Source: Fibrobacter sp. UWH6 (GTDB lineage Bacteria > Fibrobacterota > Fibrobacteria > Fibrobacterales > Fibrobacteraceae). From it: a stretch of 64,000 bases of DNA. The notes under the pieces are model-generated. The model saw nothing but the letters and a program-made list of their open reading frames with translations. It was not told the origin of the DNA and did not search any database. The stretch covers positions 124,001 to 188,000 of the forward strand of contig NZ_FRAX01000001.1 in the NCBI RefSeq assembly GCF_900142465.1, read 5' to 3'. The first letter of the stretch is position 1, and each line of letters opens with the position of its first letter. Positions 1 to 7,502 of this stretch are shown here, piece by piece. A program made the translations under genes and the position numbers.

Positions 1-336
1 GCCGCTACCCAGCAGGGGAGCCTTTTGAAGAACGCCGTGTTCTTTACGGGCCTCTTTACAGGACCGCTGCTGGGCATGTTCCTGCTGGCCTTTTTCGCCA
101 ATAAACTGTTCGGTGGCGATGATAGTCCCAAGAAACTTCGTGGCTGGTGCGTCATCATTGCCGTCCTCTGCGGTATGGGTAGCCTGATACTCGTTCAGGG
201 AATCCCCGCTTTCGGTGTGCCTGCAGTTCTCGGCGGAATCTTTAGCTGGCCCTGGATGCCCTTGATCAGCATGACCACTACCATTGTGGTAGCCGTAGGG
301 GTAAATTTCCTGGCTAATATGTTGAATCGCAGGTAA
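1..336 (+). CDS. Sodium:solute symporter (SSS) family, C-terminal fragment
   Basis: The frame is open from base 1, so the gene begins before the window; 111 residues remain. They contain three hydrophobic segments, roughly residues 8-30, 42-64 and 78-102, separated by short charged loops. The segment reading GLFTGPLLGMFLLAFF resembles the late transmembrane helices of sodium-coupled symporters of the SSS family, which import sugars, amino acids or other small solutes using the sodium gradient. The substrate cannot be told from this piece. The TTG at position 25 is not a credible start because coding continues upstream. The stop at 334-336 is followed after 45 nt by the promoter of tRNA-Gly. 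Confidence 0.6.
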   Translation, partial: AATQQGSLLKNAVFFTGLFTGPLLGMFLLAFFANKLFGGDDSPKKLRGWCVIIAVLCGMGSLILVQGIPAFGVPAVLGGIFSWPWMPLISMTTTIVVAVGVNFLANMLNRR

Positions 337-381
337 AAAAAGCAAACTTTAAAAAAAAGTTGAAAAAATGGCCCATATCCC

Positions 382-410
382 TTTACAAGTGAAAAATAAA
401 TAGCTATATA
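382..410 (+). promoter_or_regulatory. tRNA-Gly promoter, copy 1
   Basis: TTTACA (382-387), 17-nt spacer, TATATA (405-410), ending 12 nt before the tRNA. The same -35 hexamer, the same spacing and a TATATA or TAAATA -10 precede the other two tRNA-Gly genes. Confidence 0.75.
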
Positions 411-422
411 TGGGCCATCCTC

Positions 423-495
<73 letters not shown>

Positions 496-502
496 CTAAA
501 AC

Positions 503-532
503 AAAAGAACCACTCATTGAGTGGTTCTTTTT
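503..532 (+). terminator. Terminator of tRNA-Gly copy 1
   Basis: Twelve-bp stem (504-515 with 519-530), 3-nt loop, followed by a T tract. A nearly identical stem follows tRNA-Gly copy 2. Confidence 0.85.
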
Positions 533-554
533 GTTTTATCGTAAGAATGGAGTT

Positions 555-572
555 GGGCGCGAGACCCCTCGG
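555..572 (+). repeat. 18-bp tRNA-linked repeat, copy 1
   Basis: GGGCGCGAGACCCCTCGG, starting 60 nt after the 3' end of tRNA-Gly copy 1. The same 18 bases occur in the matching place and orientation after tRNA-Gly copy 3 (6164-6181, minus strand). Confidence 0.6.
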
Positions 573-589
573 AGACTGCGGACGAACAT

Positions 590-602
590 TCCCTTTTCCC
601 GC
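590..602 (+). repeat. Copy of the tRNA-Gly 3' end
   Basis: Thirteen bases (TCCCTTTTCCCGC) identical to positions 482-494, the 3' acceptor side of the tRNA. It looks like a duplicated tRNA 3' end, as left by integration or a partial duplication, but chance is possible. Confidence 0.35.
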
Positions 603-635
603 CTACGGTGTCCGCGGCTGCGTTTCGACATACGA

Positions 636-665
636 AAAGAGGATCCCGTTGCCGGAATCCTCTTT
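636..665 (-). terminator. Hairpin after the secreted CBM11-like protein
   Basis: Stem AAAGAGGAT.CC/GGAATCCTCTTT with a short loop, 22 nt past the stop of the leftward gene. The T tract on that strand is short, so termination may be partial. Confidence 0.5.
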
Positions 666-687
666 CTATTCTTTAAAGTATGACTTT

Positions 688-1680
688 TTACTTCAGAAGG
701 ATCTTCTTGTTCATATTTACGGATTTGCCCGAAATACGAACCATGTAGATTCCTGCCTTGAGGCCTGCCAAGTTGATGGATGCTTCGACCTTGCCGCTCT
801 TTACGACCTGGCCCTGGACGTTTGCAATTTCGTAAGAGGCGCTCTTGATTCCGCTAAAGGAAAGGATTCTGCCAGAAAGGCTTACGTTTGCTGCAGAGAC
901 TGCCTTCTGAGAAATGGCGTCTGGGTCTGCGTGATGGTCACAGGAGTTTGCAGACTTTTCTTTCTGGGAAACAGCCTTTTCTCCCTTACAAGTTCCCTTG
1001 GGACCGACCTCGAAAATGCGCAATGCGCCCTGGGCGTCGGAAGCCTGTCCGTCAATTTGGAATTTGACCGCGGTTGCCTTTGCAAAAGCTTCAGCACAAC
1101 TGGAAACCTTCTGTGCTGCAGGTGTCCACGTGGGTTGGCTGAATTTGCTGAAGTCCAGATCGACCAAAGTCGGGGTGGCTGTTTTGGTTAGCTTGGCTGA
1201 ACAGGAGGCGTTGCCTGTGCCGTCTGCGTCAATCGTCAATGTGACGTCATCATCTGATGTGTATGTGGCGCAGAGACCCTCGGCGGAGGTTATGTCGAGG
1301 GAGGCCTGTGCTGCACCTACAAGGTTGAAGCCCATTCCGACGAAATTGTATGGGTATTCTTCATTTTGACCTGTGGTAGTTGGGTCCACAAGTACATACT
1401 TTACAAAGATGTAACCCAAACTGTCGATCATTGGCTGGATGAAAGAGCCGTAATTGCCGGTAGAATCGTAGAGGTACTTAATGTAGGAACCGCCTTTATC
1501 GTTGGCACGGTCGTCGTAATCATACCAGTAAGAGGGATTCTCGTAATTGGGTTCCAGGCTTTCTTTTGTGGTGTTGGCGATTTGACTTGTTCCGTTGAAC
1601 CAGATATCGTTGTTGACGGTTTCTGCCATGGAAACGGCGGATAATGCTGCGACTGCAGCGACAATGATTTTTTTATTCAT
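688..1680 (-). CDS. Secreted protein with CBM11-like domain and C-terminal sorting module
   Basis: 330 residues. A signal peptide (about 1-19, basic start, Ala-rich core, ending SMA) is followed by a region up to about residue 215 that resembles the beta-sandwich found in Fibrobacter glycanases and annotated as CBM11-like (stretches such as GFNLVGAAQASLDIT, FSKFSQPTW and VKFQIDG). There is no catalytic domain. The last ~65 residues follow the type IX-like sorting pattern (YEIANVQGQVVKSG, then LKAGIYMVRISG, ending in Lys), which in Bacteroidetes directs export across the outer membrane. The start has AAGGAG eight nt upstream, and TTGCTT-N16-TATACT (1746-1719) forms a plausible promoter. It probably binds plant polysaccharide at the cell surface; ligand unknown. 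Confidence 0.6.
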   Translation of the reverse strand: MNKKIIVAAVAALSAVSMAETVNNDIWFNGTSQIANTTKESLEPNYENPSYWYDYDDRANDKGGSYIKYLYDSTGNYGSFIQPMIDSLGYIFVKYVLVDPTTTGQNEEYPYNFVGMGFNLVGAAQASLDITSAEGLCATYTSDDDVTLTIDADGTGNASCSAKLTKTATPTLVDLDFSKFSQPTWTPAAQKVSSCAEAFAKATAVKFQIDGQASDAQGALRIFEVGPKGTCKGEKAVSQKEKSANSCDHHADPDAISQKAVSAANVSLSGRILSFSGIKSASYEIANVQGQVVKSGKVEASINLAGLKAGIYMVRISGKSVNMNKKILLK

Positions 1681-1718
1681 TTTTGTATCTCCTTAACCAT
1701 CCCTAAGGTTATACCCTG

Positions 1719-1746
1719 AGTATACTTTATTTTTGAGAAAAAGCAA
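1719..1746 (-). promoter_or_regulatory. Promoter of the secreted CBM11-like gene
   Basis: On the minus strand TTGCTT (1746-1741), 16-nt spacer, TATACT (1724-1719), followed by AAGGAG and the ATG at 1680. Confidence 0.5.
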
Positions 1747-1968
1747 AACTTTTGTAAAGAAAAAGTTTAATTTTAATTTGTAGAAAACTTACGAAAATGC
1801 TACTTTAGTCTAACTACTTATGATATAAAGAGTTAGCGATTGATGCGTTAAAAATATGCTGTGTTTACAGATTGTTGATAGGCTTGCCGTTGAGGAAAAC
1901 TCAGAAAATTTTTTGAAAATTTTAAGAAATAACATCCACAAGGGAGTTATGTTTTATTATCTTGTAGG

Positions 1969-2014
1969 CCACATCTTGTGGTTGGGTGTGGTGCTTGAAC
2001 ACAAGATGTAGTGA
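1969..2014 (+). promoter_or_regulatory. Paired NrdR-box-like palindromes upstream of nrdD
   Basis: The site at 1999-2014 fits the NrdR pattern ACACWAnATnTWGTG over 15 positions. A second palindrome at 1969-1981 (CCACA-TCT-TGTGG) lies about 30 bp away centre to centre, near the usual tandem spacing of NrdR boxes. The weak points are that the first site is an odd-length palindrome and that the best nrdD promoter is about 100 bp downstream. The rest of the 1681-2188 spacer is AT-rich with no gene visible. Confidence 0.35.
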
Positions 2015-2104
2015 AATCGCGAAATAAAAAGTTTATTGTAAGAAATTGGCGTTTTGCTTGAGTATTCAGGAAAAAAGGCGGTTTTGGTAGACTGATTTCG
2101 GTGA

Positions 2105-2134
2105 TTGACACGATAGGATTGAAGAGAATATTAC
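2105..2134 (+). promoter_or_regulatory. nrdD promoter
   Basis: TTGACA (2105-2110), 18-nt spacer, TATTAC (2129-2134). The leader to the chosen ATG would be about 48 nt. Confidence 0.5.
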
Positions 2135-2188
2135 GATTTTTGCGGGGCTAGATTCGATATTTTGTGTCGGCTGGCCGAAGGGATGACG

Positions 2189-4519
2189 ATGATTGTTTCT
2201 GTTAAGAAGCGCGACGGCAGAGAAATGCCGTTTAATATCGAAAAGATTGCTGACGCCATTGTTAAGGCATTCCGTGCCTCCGGCGAACTTGATGATCAGA
2301 TCAAGGCCGCGCAGAGCCAGATGAGCCTCCTCGGCAACGATGATATTCTTAACAGCACCGCTCTCAAGGTTTCCGCCGAAGCTGTTTCCCTTTTGGAAGC
2401 CAGCGGCAAGAGTTCCCCCGATATTGAAGAAATCCAGGATGCTGTAGAAAAGGCCCTTACAGAAGGCGGCTATGCCGATACCGTTAAGAGCTACATCCTA
2501 TACCGTGCAGAACGTACCCGTGTTCGTGAAGTGAACACTCGCCTTATGCACACCCTCCGCGACATTACTTTCAGTTCTGCAAAGGAATCCGATCTCAAGC
2601 GCGAAAACGCAAATATCGATGGCGATACCGCCATGGGCACCATGCTCAAGTACGGTTCCGAATCTGCTAAGCATTTCTACACCATGATGATGCTGAAGCC
2701 GGAACACAGCCGTGCTCACTCCGAAGGCGATATCCATATCCACGATCTGGACTTCTACGCCCTCACCATGACTTGCTGCCAGATCGACCTGCTGAAGCTT
2801 TTCAAGAATGGCTTTAATACCGGTCATGGCCACCTCCGTGAACCCAAGGATATCCGTAGCTATGCCGCATTGGCTGCTATTGCCATTCAGTCTAACCAGA
2901 ACGACCAGCATGGCGGTCAGGCTGTTCCTAACTTTGATTACGCCATGGCCGATGGCGTCCGCATTACTTATCGCAAGGCCTACCTGAACAACATGGTCAA
3001 GGCCCTTATGCTTCTGGCTGGCAAGAGCGAAGAAGAAGTTCGCCCCGTAGTCAAGAAGCTTCACGAAGAAATGGCTGAAATGGGAATGGTTGCAACTTTG
3101 GTTCCCAACGAACGCTTCGTTGAAACCGAAACACACGAACTTTCCAAGACCTACGGCGTTGAAACTACCATGCATGCCCAGAAGTTTGCCGAAAAGCAGG
3201 CTTACGAAGAAACGGACAAGGCTACCTTCCAGGCTATGGAAGCTTTCGTGCATAATTTGAACTCTATGCACAGCCGTGCCGGAGCCCAGACTCCGTTCTC
3301 CAGCATCAACTACGGTATGTGTACCGCTCCCGAAGCCCAGATGGTCATGCGCAACCTGCTCCTTACCACTGAAGAAGGTCTGGGTGGTGGCGAAACCGCA
3401 ATCTTCCCCATCCAGATTTTCCGTGTCAAGGAAGGCGTCAGCATGAATCCAGGTGATCCCAACTATGACCTGTTCAAGTTGGCCTGCCGTGTTTCCGCAA
3501 AGAGACTTTTCCCCAACTTCAGCTTCCAGGATGCTCCGTACAATCTGCAGTACTACAAGCCGGGCCATCCCGAAACTGAAATTGCTTACATGGGGTGCCG
3601 TACCCGCGTTATCGGTAACTCTGCACGCCCCGATCACGAAATTACCTTCGGTCGTGGCAACCTGAGCTTTACTTCCATCAACCTTCCTCGCATCGCAATC
3701 AAGATGAAGAGCCTGGATCTGTTCTACAAGGAACTGGACCGTATGCTGGCTCTGGTCCGCGATCAGCTCCTGGAACGTATGGAAGTCCAGTGCCGCAAGC
3801 GCGTCAAGAACTTCCCCTTCCTCATGGGTCAGGGCATCTGGATTGGTTCCGATAAGCTTGGCTGGAACGACGAAGTTCGCGAAGTTCTTAAGGATGGCAC
3901 GCTTTCTATCGGTTTTATCGGCCTTGCCGAAACTCTGGTGGCTCTCACCGGAAAGCACCACGGCGAATCTGAGGCTTCTCAGCGCCTGGGTCTCGAAATT
4001 GTACAGCACATGCGTGAATTCTGCGATAGCGAATCCAAGCGTCTGGGCGTGAACATCACCCTGTTCGCTACTCCCGCAGAAGGCCTCTCTGGCCGCTTCC
4101 TCCGTATGGACAAGAAGAAGTTTGGCGTTATTCCGGGCGTTACCGACCGCGATTACTATACCAACTCCTTCCATGTGCCGGTATACTACAAGATTAGCGC
4201 ATTCAAGAAGATTGAACTTGAAGCTCCGTACCACGCCCTCACCAATGCGGGCCATATCAGCTACATCGAAATGGATGGCGATCCGACCCAGAATCTGGAT
4301 GCTTTCGAAAAGATCGTTCGCTTTATGGCAAAGTCCGGCATTGGCTACGGCTCTATTAACCACCCGGTTGACCGTGACCCCGTTTGCGGTTACGTCGGCG
4401 TCATCAATGACTGCTGCCCCCGTTGCGGTCGCGCAGATGGTCACGCCATCGATCCTCAGAAGATCGAGGAACTTCGCAAGAAGTTCCCGGGCATGCCCGC
4501 ATTCCTGGGAATTCGCTAG
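2189..4519 (+). CDS. nrdD: Anaerobic ribonucleoside-triphosphate reductase, catalytic subunit without glycyl-radical tail
   Basis: Class III ribonucleotide reductase, which makes dNTPs without oxygen. At 776 residues, an ATP cone (about 2-100, starting VSVKKRDGREMPF) is followed by the glycyl-radical-enzyme barrel with the characteristic IHIHDLDFY and SNQNDQHGGQ segments. The C-terminus holds a Cys-rich zinc-type motif (DPVCGYVGVINDCCPRCG) and then ends after a 28-residue tail. The RxTGYL glycyl-radical segment normally found downstream of that motif is absent; it is encoded by the next gene at 4621. I chose the ATG at 2189 because GAAGGG lies 6 nt upstream and the ATP cone begins at once; an ATG at 2183 is the alternative. 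It forms a locus with the radical peptide and nrdG. Confidence 0.93.
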   Translation: MIVSVKKRDGREMPFNIEKIADAIVKAFRASGELDDQIKAAQSQMSLLGNDDILNSTALKVSAEAVSLLEASGKSSPDIEEIQDAVEKALTEGGYADTVKSYILYRAERTRVREVNTRLMHTLRDITFSSAKESDLKRENANIDGDTAMGTMLKYGSESAKHFYTMMMLKPEHSRAHSEGDIHIHDLDFYALTMTCCQIDLLKLFKNGFNTGHGHLREPKDIRSYAALAAIAIQSNQNDQHGGQAVPNFDYAMADGVRITYRKAYLNNMVKALMLLAGKSEEEVRPVVKKLHEEMAEMGMVATLVPNERFVETETHELSKTYGVETTMHAQKFAEKQAYEETDKATFQAMEAFVHNLNSMHSRAGAQTPFSSINYGMCTAPEAQMVMRNLLLTTEEGLGGGETAIFPIQIFRVKEGVSMNPGDPNYDLFKLACRVSAKRLFPNFSFQDAPYNLQYYKPGHPETEIAYMGCRTRVIGNSARPDHEITFGRGNLSFTSINLPRIAIKMKSLDLFYKELDRMLALVRDQLLERMEVQCRKRVKNFPFLMGQGIWIGSDKLGWNDEVREVLKDGTLSIGFIGLAETLVALTGKHHGESEASQRLGLEIVQHMREFCDSESKRLGVNITLFATPAEGLSGRFLRMDKKKFGVIPGVTDRDYYTNSFHVPVYYKISAFKKIELEAPYHALTNAGHISYIEMDGDPTQNLDAFEKIVRFMAKSGIGYGSINHPVDRDPVCGYVGVINDCCPRCGRADGHAIDPQKIEELRKKFPGMPAFLGIR

Positions 4520-4543
4520 GGCGGTTTTTGGCACGGAATTGGC

Positions 4544-4549
4544 TATAAT
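4544..4549 (+). promoter_or_regulatory. Possible separate -10 box for the glycyl-radical gene
   Basis: TATAAT lies in the 101-nt gap after nrdD, 77 nt before the start of the small gene. No convincing -35 is visible, so this is only a candidate for independent transcription. Confidence 0.3.
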
Positions 4550-4620
4550 GGCCAAAGAGGTTTGAAGGGAACAAGATAAGAGGAAAACGAACTAGGCTTG
4601 AATTAGTCAAGGAGAAAAAA

Positions 4621-4779
4621 ATGAGCGAAAAAGAAAAATCCATGTATGGCGAAGGCGTAAGCTTCGAACGTATCCGTCGCATTACCGGTTACCTGGTGGG
4701 TACCGTAGATCGTTTTAACAACGCAAAGCGCGCTGAAGTCGCTGACCGTGTCAAGCACGGCTGCTGCGGCGACGCCTAA
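4621..4779 (+). CDS. Free-standing glycyl-radical domain of the anaerobic ribonucleotide reductase
   Basis: A 52-residue product whose residues 15-47 match the extreme C-terminus of ordinary NrdD proteins: FERIRRITGYLVG, then FNNAKRAE and DRVKHG. The radical glycine should be Gly23 in RITGY. It starts with ATG after a good AAGGAG Shine-Dalgarno six nt upstream, in a different frame from nrdD (101-nt gap, stop codon at 4517-4519). It ends in HGCCGDA. Because the large subunit lacks this segment, I infer a two-polypeptide enzyme in which NrdG installs the radical on this peptide. GrcA/YfiD, a spare radical subunit for pyruvate formate-lyase, is an analogous known arrangement. A simple frameshift is less likely given the spacer and the ribosome-binding site. 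Confidence 0.85.
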   Translation: MSEKEKSMYGEGVSFERIRRITGYLVGTVDRFNNAKRAEVADRVKHGCCGDA

Positions 4780-4847
4780 TTGAATAGCCTGCGGCATTTC
4801 TTGCGTTTTGTAAGGGTACCCGTGGGCTTTTTTTGTATCTTTGAGAT

Positions 4848-4875
4848 AGGGAGCCGTAAATTGTAAAGGCTCCCT
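4848..4875 (+). other. Hairpin in the nrdG leader
   Basis: Perfect 8-bp stem AGGGAGCC/GGCTCCCT with a 12-nt loop, ending 32 nt before the nrdG start. There is no T tract, so it is not a typical terminator; it could affect mRNA stability or translation. Confidence 0.4.
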
Positions 4876-4907
4876 GTTGAATATTCGTCGGATGTAAAGG
4901 TGCAAAG

Positions 4908-5513
4908 ATGGACTATCAGGAAGAAGATCGTGAAGATTTGGGCTTGCCCGTGCCCGAAGGTTTTGAGGGCAAGAATCTCCGAATTGCTGGCATCGAGGCG
5001 GAATCCTTTGTAGACGGTCCCGGCATTCGTTTTTCCATCTTTACCCAGGGCTGTAAGCACCATTGTCTGGAATGCCACAATCCCCAGACCCATGATTTCA
5101 ATGGCGGCCATTTGATTTCCCTGGCGGAAATCCTTTCCATGATCGAAGAGAACCCTCTGCTGGATGGTGTTACCTTTAGCGGTGGCGATCCTATGGAACA
5201 GGCGGCCACTCTGGTTCCCCTGGCCCGCGAAATCAAGGAACGTGGGCTGAATCTGGTCGTCTTCACCGGCTATACTTATGAGTACATCGTCGCGCACCGG
5301 GAACAGCGTCCGGATTGCATGGAACTGCTGACCTTTGCGGATATCCTGGTGGATGGGCCCTTCGTTTTGGCCCAACGCAGCCTTAGTCTCAAGTTCCGTG
5401 GTTCCAGGAATCAGCGCCTTATCGATGTCCAGAGCAGCTTGACTCAGGGCCGTGCCGTCCTTCATCAGATTCAGCTGGACGAAATGCAGGAACACCCGGA
5501 TTTATTTGAATAG
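4908..5513 (+). CDS. nrdG: Anaerobic ribonucleotide reductase activating protein (radical SAM)
   Basis: 201 residues. It holds the radical-SAM [4Fe-4S] motif CxxxCxxC at Cys49, Cys53 and Cys56 (GCKHHCLECHN), preceded by DGPGIRFSIFTQG and followed by the SAM-binding VTFSGGDPMEQA near residue 86. This matches NrdG, which uses S-adenosylmethionine to place a glycyl radical on NrdD. Here the target glycine would be on the separate 52-residue peptide. It has an acidic N-terminal extension of about 25 residues before the conserved core. It lies 128 nt after the radical-peptide gene and ends at a strong terminator. Confidence 0.93.
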   Translation: MDYQEEDREDLGLPVPEGFEGKNLRIAGIEAESFVDGPGIRFSIFTQGCKHHCLECHNPQTHDFNGGHLISLAEILSMIEENPLLDGVTFSGGDPMEQAATLVPLAREIKERGLNLVVFTGYTYEYIVAHREQRPDCMELLTFADILVDGPFVLAQRSLSLKFRGSRNQRLIDVQSSLTQGRAVLHQIQLDEMQEHPDLFE

Positions 5514-5545
5514 AAAACCCAGGATTAAATCCTGGGCTTTTTTAT
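5514..5545 (+). terminator. Terminator of nrdG (works for both strands)
   Basis: Stem CCCAGGA/TCCTGGG (5518-5524 with 5530-5536) followed by a run of six T. A short T run also follows on the other strand, serving the convergent gene at 5559. Confidence 0.85.
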
Positions 5546-5558
5546 TAAGGCTGTGAGT

Positions 5559-5972
5559 TTAGTTTTCTTTAGTTGAGCTAATCTTGTATGCAGCGGACGG
5601 GGCTTCTGCACAGGCGTCAATTTGCTGGGTGCGCTGTTCCAAATTGTTCGACATGGTCATGGATCCTAGACGGATTTCTCCTGTCACTTCCATGTAATTC
5701 GCTTCGGATTCCGGGAGTTCCACTGCATAGAACTTGCCGCAACTATCATCGAGAATGTCGTTGATAGAAAGCATTGGGCATCGGTCGTTCATGATGCCGA
5801 TACGGTTAGCCTGCTCAATTAACTTGTTGAGTGCTTCGTTTTCTTCTCCAAGGCATTCCTTTAGTTCAGAAAGGTCGGCTCTTAAGTTTTCAATTTCGGA
5901 AGCGTCTTTCACGAATATGGAAACTGTAGGATCGGCAAAAATCGAAATTGCAAAAAAGGCAAAAAGAACCAC
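5559..5972 (-). CDS. Uncharacterised small exported protein, possibly 5'-truncated
   Basis: 137 residues, not recognised. The N-terminus (MVLFAFFAISIFAD) is hydrophobic like a signal peptide but lacks basic residues, and the only upstream start, a GTG at 5972, lies inside the terminator stem of tRNA-Gly copy 2 with no Shine-Dalgarno. Residues 23-58 are rich in Glu, Leu and Lys and could form a coiled coil; three cysteines follow (about 38, 64 and 78) plus one near 123. The position suggests that the 5' end was replaced when the tRNA block arrived, making this a remnant, or that the true start is internal. Confidence 0.4.
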   Translation of the reverse strand: MVLFAFFAISIFADPTVSIFVKDASEIENLRADLSELKECLGEENEALNKLIEQANRIGIMNDRCPMLSINDILDDSCGKFYAVELPESEANYMEVTGEIRLGSMTMSNNLEQRTQQIDACAEAPSAAYKISSTKEN

Positions 5973-5990
5973 TCAACGAGTGGTTCTTTT
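5961..5990 (-). terminator. Terminator of tRNA-Gly copy 2
   Basis: The stem of AAAGAACCACTC and its complement around a 4-nt loop, with a T run on the minus strand. Near copy of the stem at 503-532. Confidence 0.85.
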
Positions 5991-5997
5991 GTTTTCG

Positions 5998-6070
<73 letters not shown>

Positions 6071-6081
6071 GGGGTGACCCA

Positions 6082-6110
6082 TATATAGATATTTTTTTGA
6101 GGTTTGTAAA
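6082..6110 (-). promoter_or_regulatory. tRNA-Gly promoter, copy 2
   Basis: TTTACA (6110-6105), 17-nt spacer, TATATA (6087-6082), 11 nt before the tRNA. Confidence 0.75.
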
Positions 6111-6163
6111 GGGATGTGGCGTTTTCTTTAATTTTTTTTTGAGTATTGTCTGCACCTCCGACC

Positions 6164-6181
6164 CCGAGGGGTCTCGCGCCC
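6164..6181 (-). repeat. 18-bp tRNA-linked repeat, copy 2
   Basis: Identical 18 bases to 555-572, on the minus strand, 65 nt downstream of tRNA-Gly copy 3. Confidence 0.6.
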
Positions 6182-6202
6182 GATTCCACCTCATCACGAC
6201 AT

Positions 6203-6237
6203 AAAAAAGAAAAGACATCCATTCGGATGTCTTTTCA
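6203..6237 (-). terminator. Terminator of tRNA-Gly copy 3
   Basis: Stem AAAAGACATCC/GGATGTCTTTT around a 4-nt loop, then a T run on the minus strand. Confidence 0.85.
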
Positions 6238-6245
6238 CATTTTCG

Positions 6246-6318
<73 letters not shown>

Positions 6319-6329
6319 GGGGTGTGCCA

Positions 6330-6358
6330 TATTTAACTATTTTTTTTTAGCTTGTAAA
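6330..6358 (-). promoter_or_regulatory. tRNA-Gly promoter, copy 3
   Basis: TTTACA (6358-6353), 17-nt spacer, TAAATA (6335-6330). Confidence 0.7.
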
Positions 6359-6394
6359 GGGTCTTTTCTGATTTTATTTAATTTTTTTGAAAAA

Positions 6395-7489
6395 TTATTC
6401 TTCCGTGATTTTAAAAGAGTCCGGCAGCTGCAAGGAGAATATCAAAGTACCGTTTCTCTTTCCGCGAAGTTCAAAAAGACCTGCCTTGGAACACATGAAA
6501 TTGTGAGGTAAGGGGAGGGGGAGCTTGGCGAACAGGTCTTCCGAAATCAGGAAATCCTGGCCTAACTTTGAACAGAGCGTCTGGATTCGGGCGGTCGTAT
6601 TCAGAACGTCTCCATGGTATGCCATTTCACTTCCGAAGTTTCCCACCTCAGTGGCGATCACTTGTCCGCAATGGGCCGCAGCCTTAAAGTCTGGGGCAAT
6701 TCCGTAGCGTCTCAAAAAGCGTCTTTTGGTGTTGTGTAGGCATTCCTTGAAGTCATAGAAGCAGTTCAATGGTCTTGCCCTGCTGCGACAAGCACTTGTT
6801 TTCCAGGTAATAAAGGCTCCATCGCCTGCAATCTGATAGATTTCTCCATGATTTTCTTCGCAACAGTTCGATAAAAGCTTGTAGTAGTCTCGAATAAAGT
6901 TGCTGTATTTGATGTTGCCCAGTTCTTCACAGATGGTGGTGGAATTCTTCAAGTCGATGAACATGAATACCAGGTCCTCTTCCACTGGATCCTGGTATTT
7001 GCCTAGGACCGTGTTGATGAAGACTCTAGATCCGAATTTTTTGTGGACAGAACGGACGAATGTAATCAAGTGGCCCAGGAGGAACAAGCCGACAATCAGA
7101 ACCTGGTTACCGTGTTCCTTAAATGCGGCCTGTACCTGGCGCAGTGCATTCTCGTTAACAAGACCTTCGCGGCTGTCGATGTACCAGATTAGAATGCAGA
7201 GCATCAAGTTGACGCAAATGCTAGACAAGAAAAACCAGGAACGGATTAACAAGGACGTGGCCACGGGGCGGCTGTCCATTTCGTCCTGAAGAATCACCAC
7301 GTCGTAGATGCCGTGGGACAGACCTGTGAACAGGGACAACTGCAACATGAATAGCAATCTGGTGGGGTCCATGCCGTCGATGTTTCCGTAGGTAGACAAG
7401 GCCGTCGCACCCATAGAAACTACAATCCACGACAGGATGTAGAAACAGATCGCCTTGAATTTACGCTGTGTCATGCGTGTCATTGCCAT
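6395..7489 (-). CDS. Membrane-bound class III adenylate/guanylate cyclase
   Basis: 364 residues. The N-terminal ~150 hold four hydrophobic segments (about 11-31, 45-62, 78-101, 130-150) and no recognisable sensor domain. The C-terminal ~190 residues are a class III nucleotidyl cyclase domain: metal-binding Asp in FMFIDLKNST, second Asp in IYQIAGDGAF, and a transition-state segment VLNTTARIQ. It should make cAMP or cGMP on the cytoplasmic face; substrate choice cannot be settled by eye. It is preceded by a 59-residue membrane protein 13 nt upstream, so the two are probably cotranscribed. A long Arg/Cys-containing insertion (about residues 232-255) sits between the two metal-binding motifs. Confidence 0.82.
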   Translation of the reverse strand: MAMTRMTQRKFKAICFYILSWIVVSMGATALSTYGNIDGMDPTRLLFMLQLSLFTGLSHGIYDVVILQDEMDSRPVATSLLIRSWFFLSSICVNLMLCILIWYIDSREGLVNENALRQVQAAFKEHGNQVLIVGLFLLGHLITFVRSVHKKFGSRVFINTVLGKYQDPVEEDLVFMFIDLKNSTTICEELGNIKYSNFIRDYYKLLSNCCEENHGEIYQIAGDGAFITWKTSACRSRARPLNCFYDFKECLHNTKRRFLRRYGIAPDFKAAAHCGQVIATEVGNFGSEMAYHGDVLNTTARIQTLCSKLGQDFLISEDLFAKLPLPLPHNFMCSKAGLFELRGKRNGTLIFSLQLPDSFKITEE

Positions 7490-7502
7490 AGGAGTATCCC
7501 GG

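Noticed and set aside
4370-4430. Reading VCGYVG near the end of NrdD as the glycyl-radical site
   Set aside because: It resembles RVCGYLG of E. coli, but here it is followed by CCPRCG and fits the cysteine-rich zinc region; the RITGYL-to-DRVKHG pattern of the radical site is in the next gene.
2498-4555. A 685-codon open frame opposite nrdD
   Set aside because: NrdD motifs on the plus strand are unmistakable and the antisense product has none.
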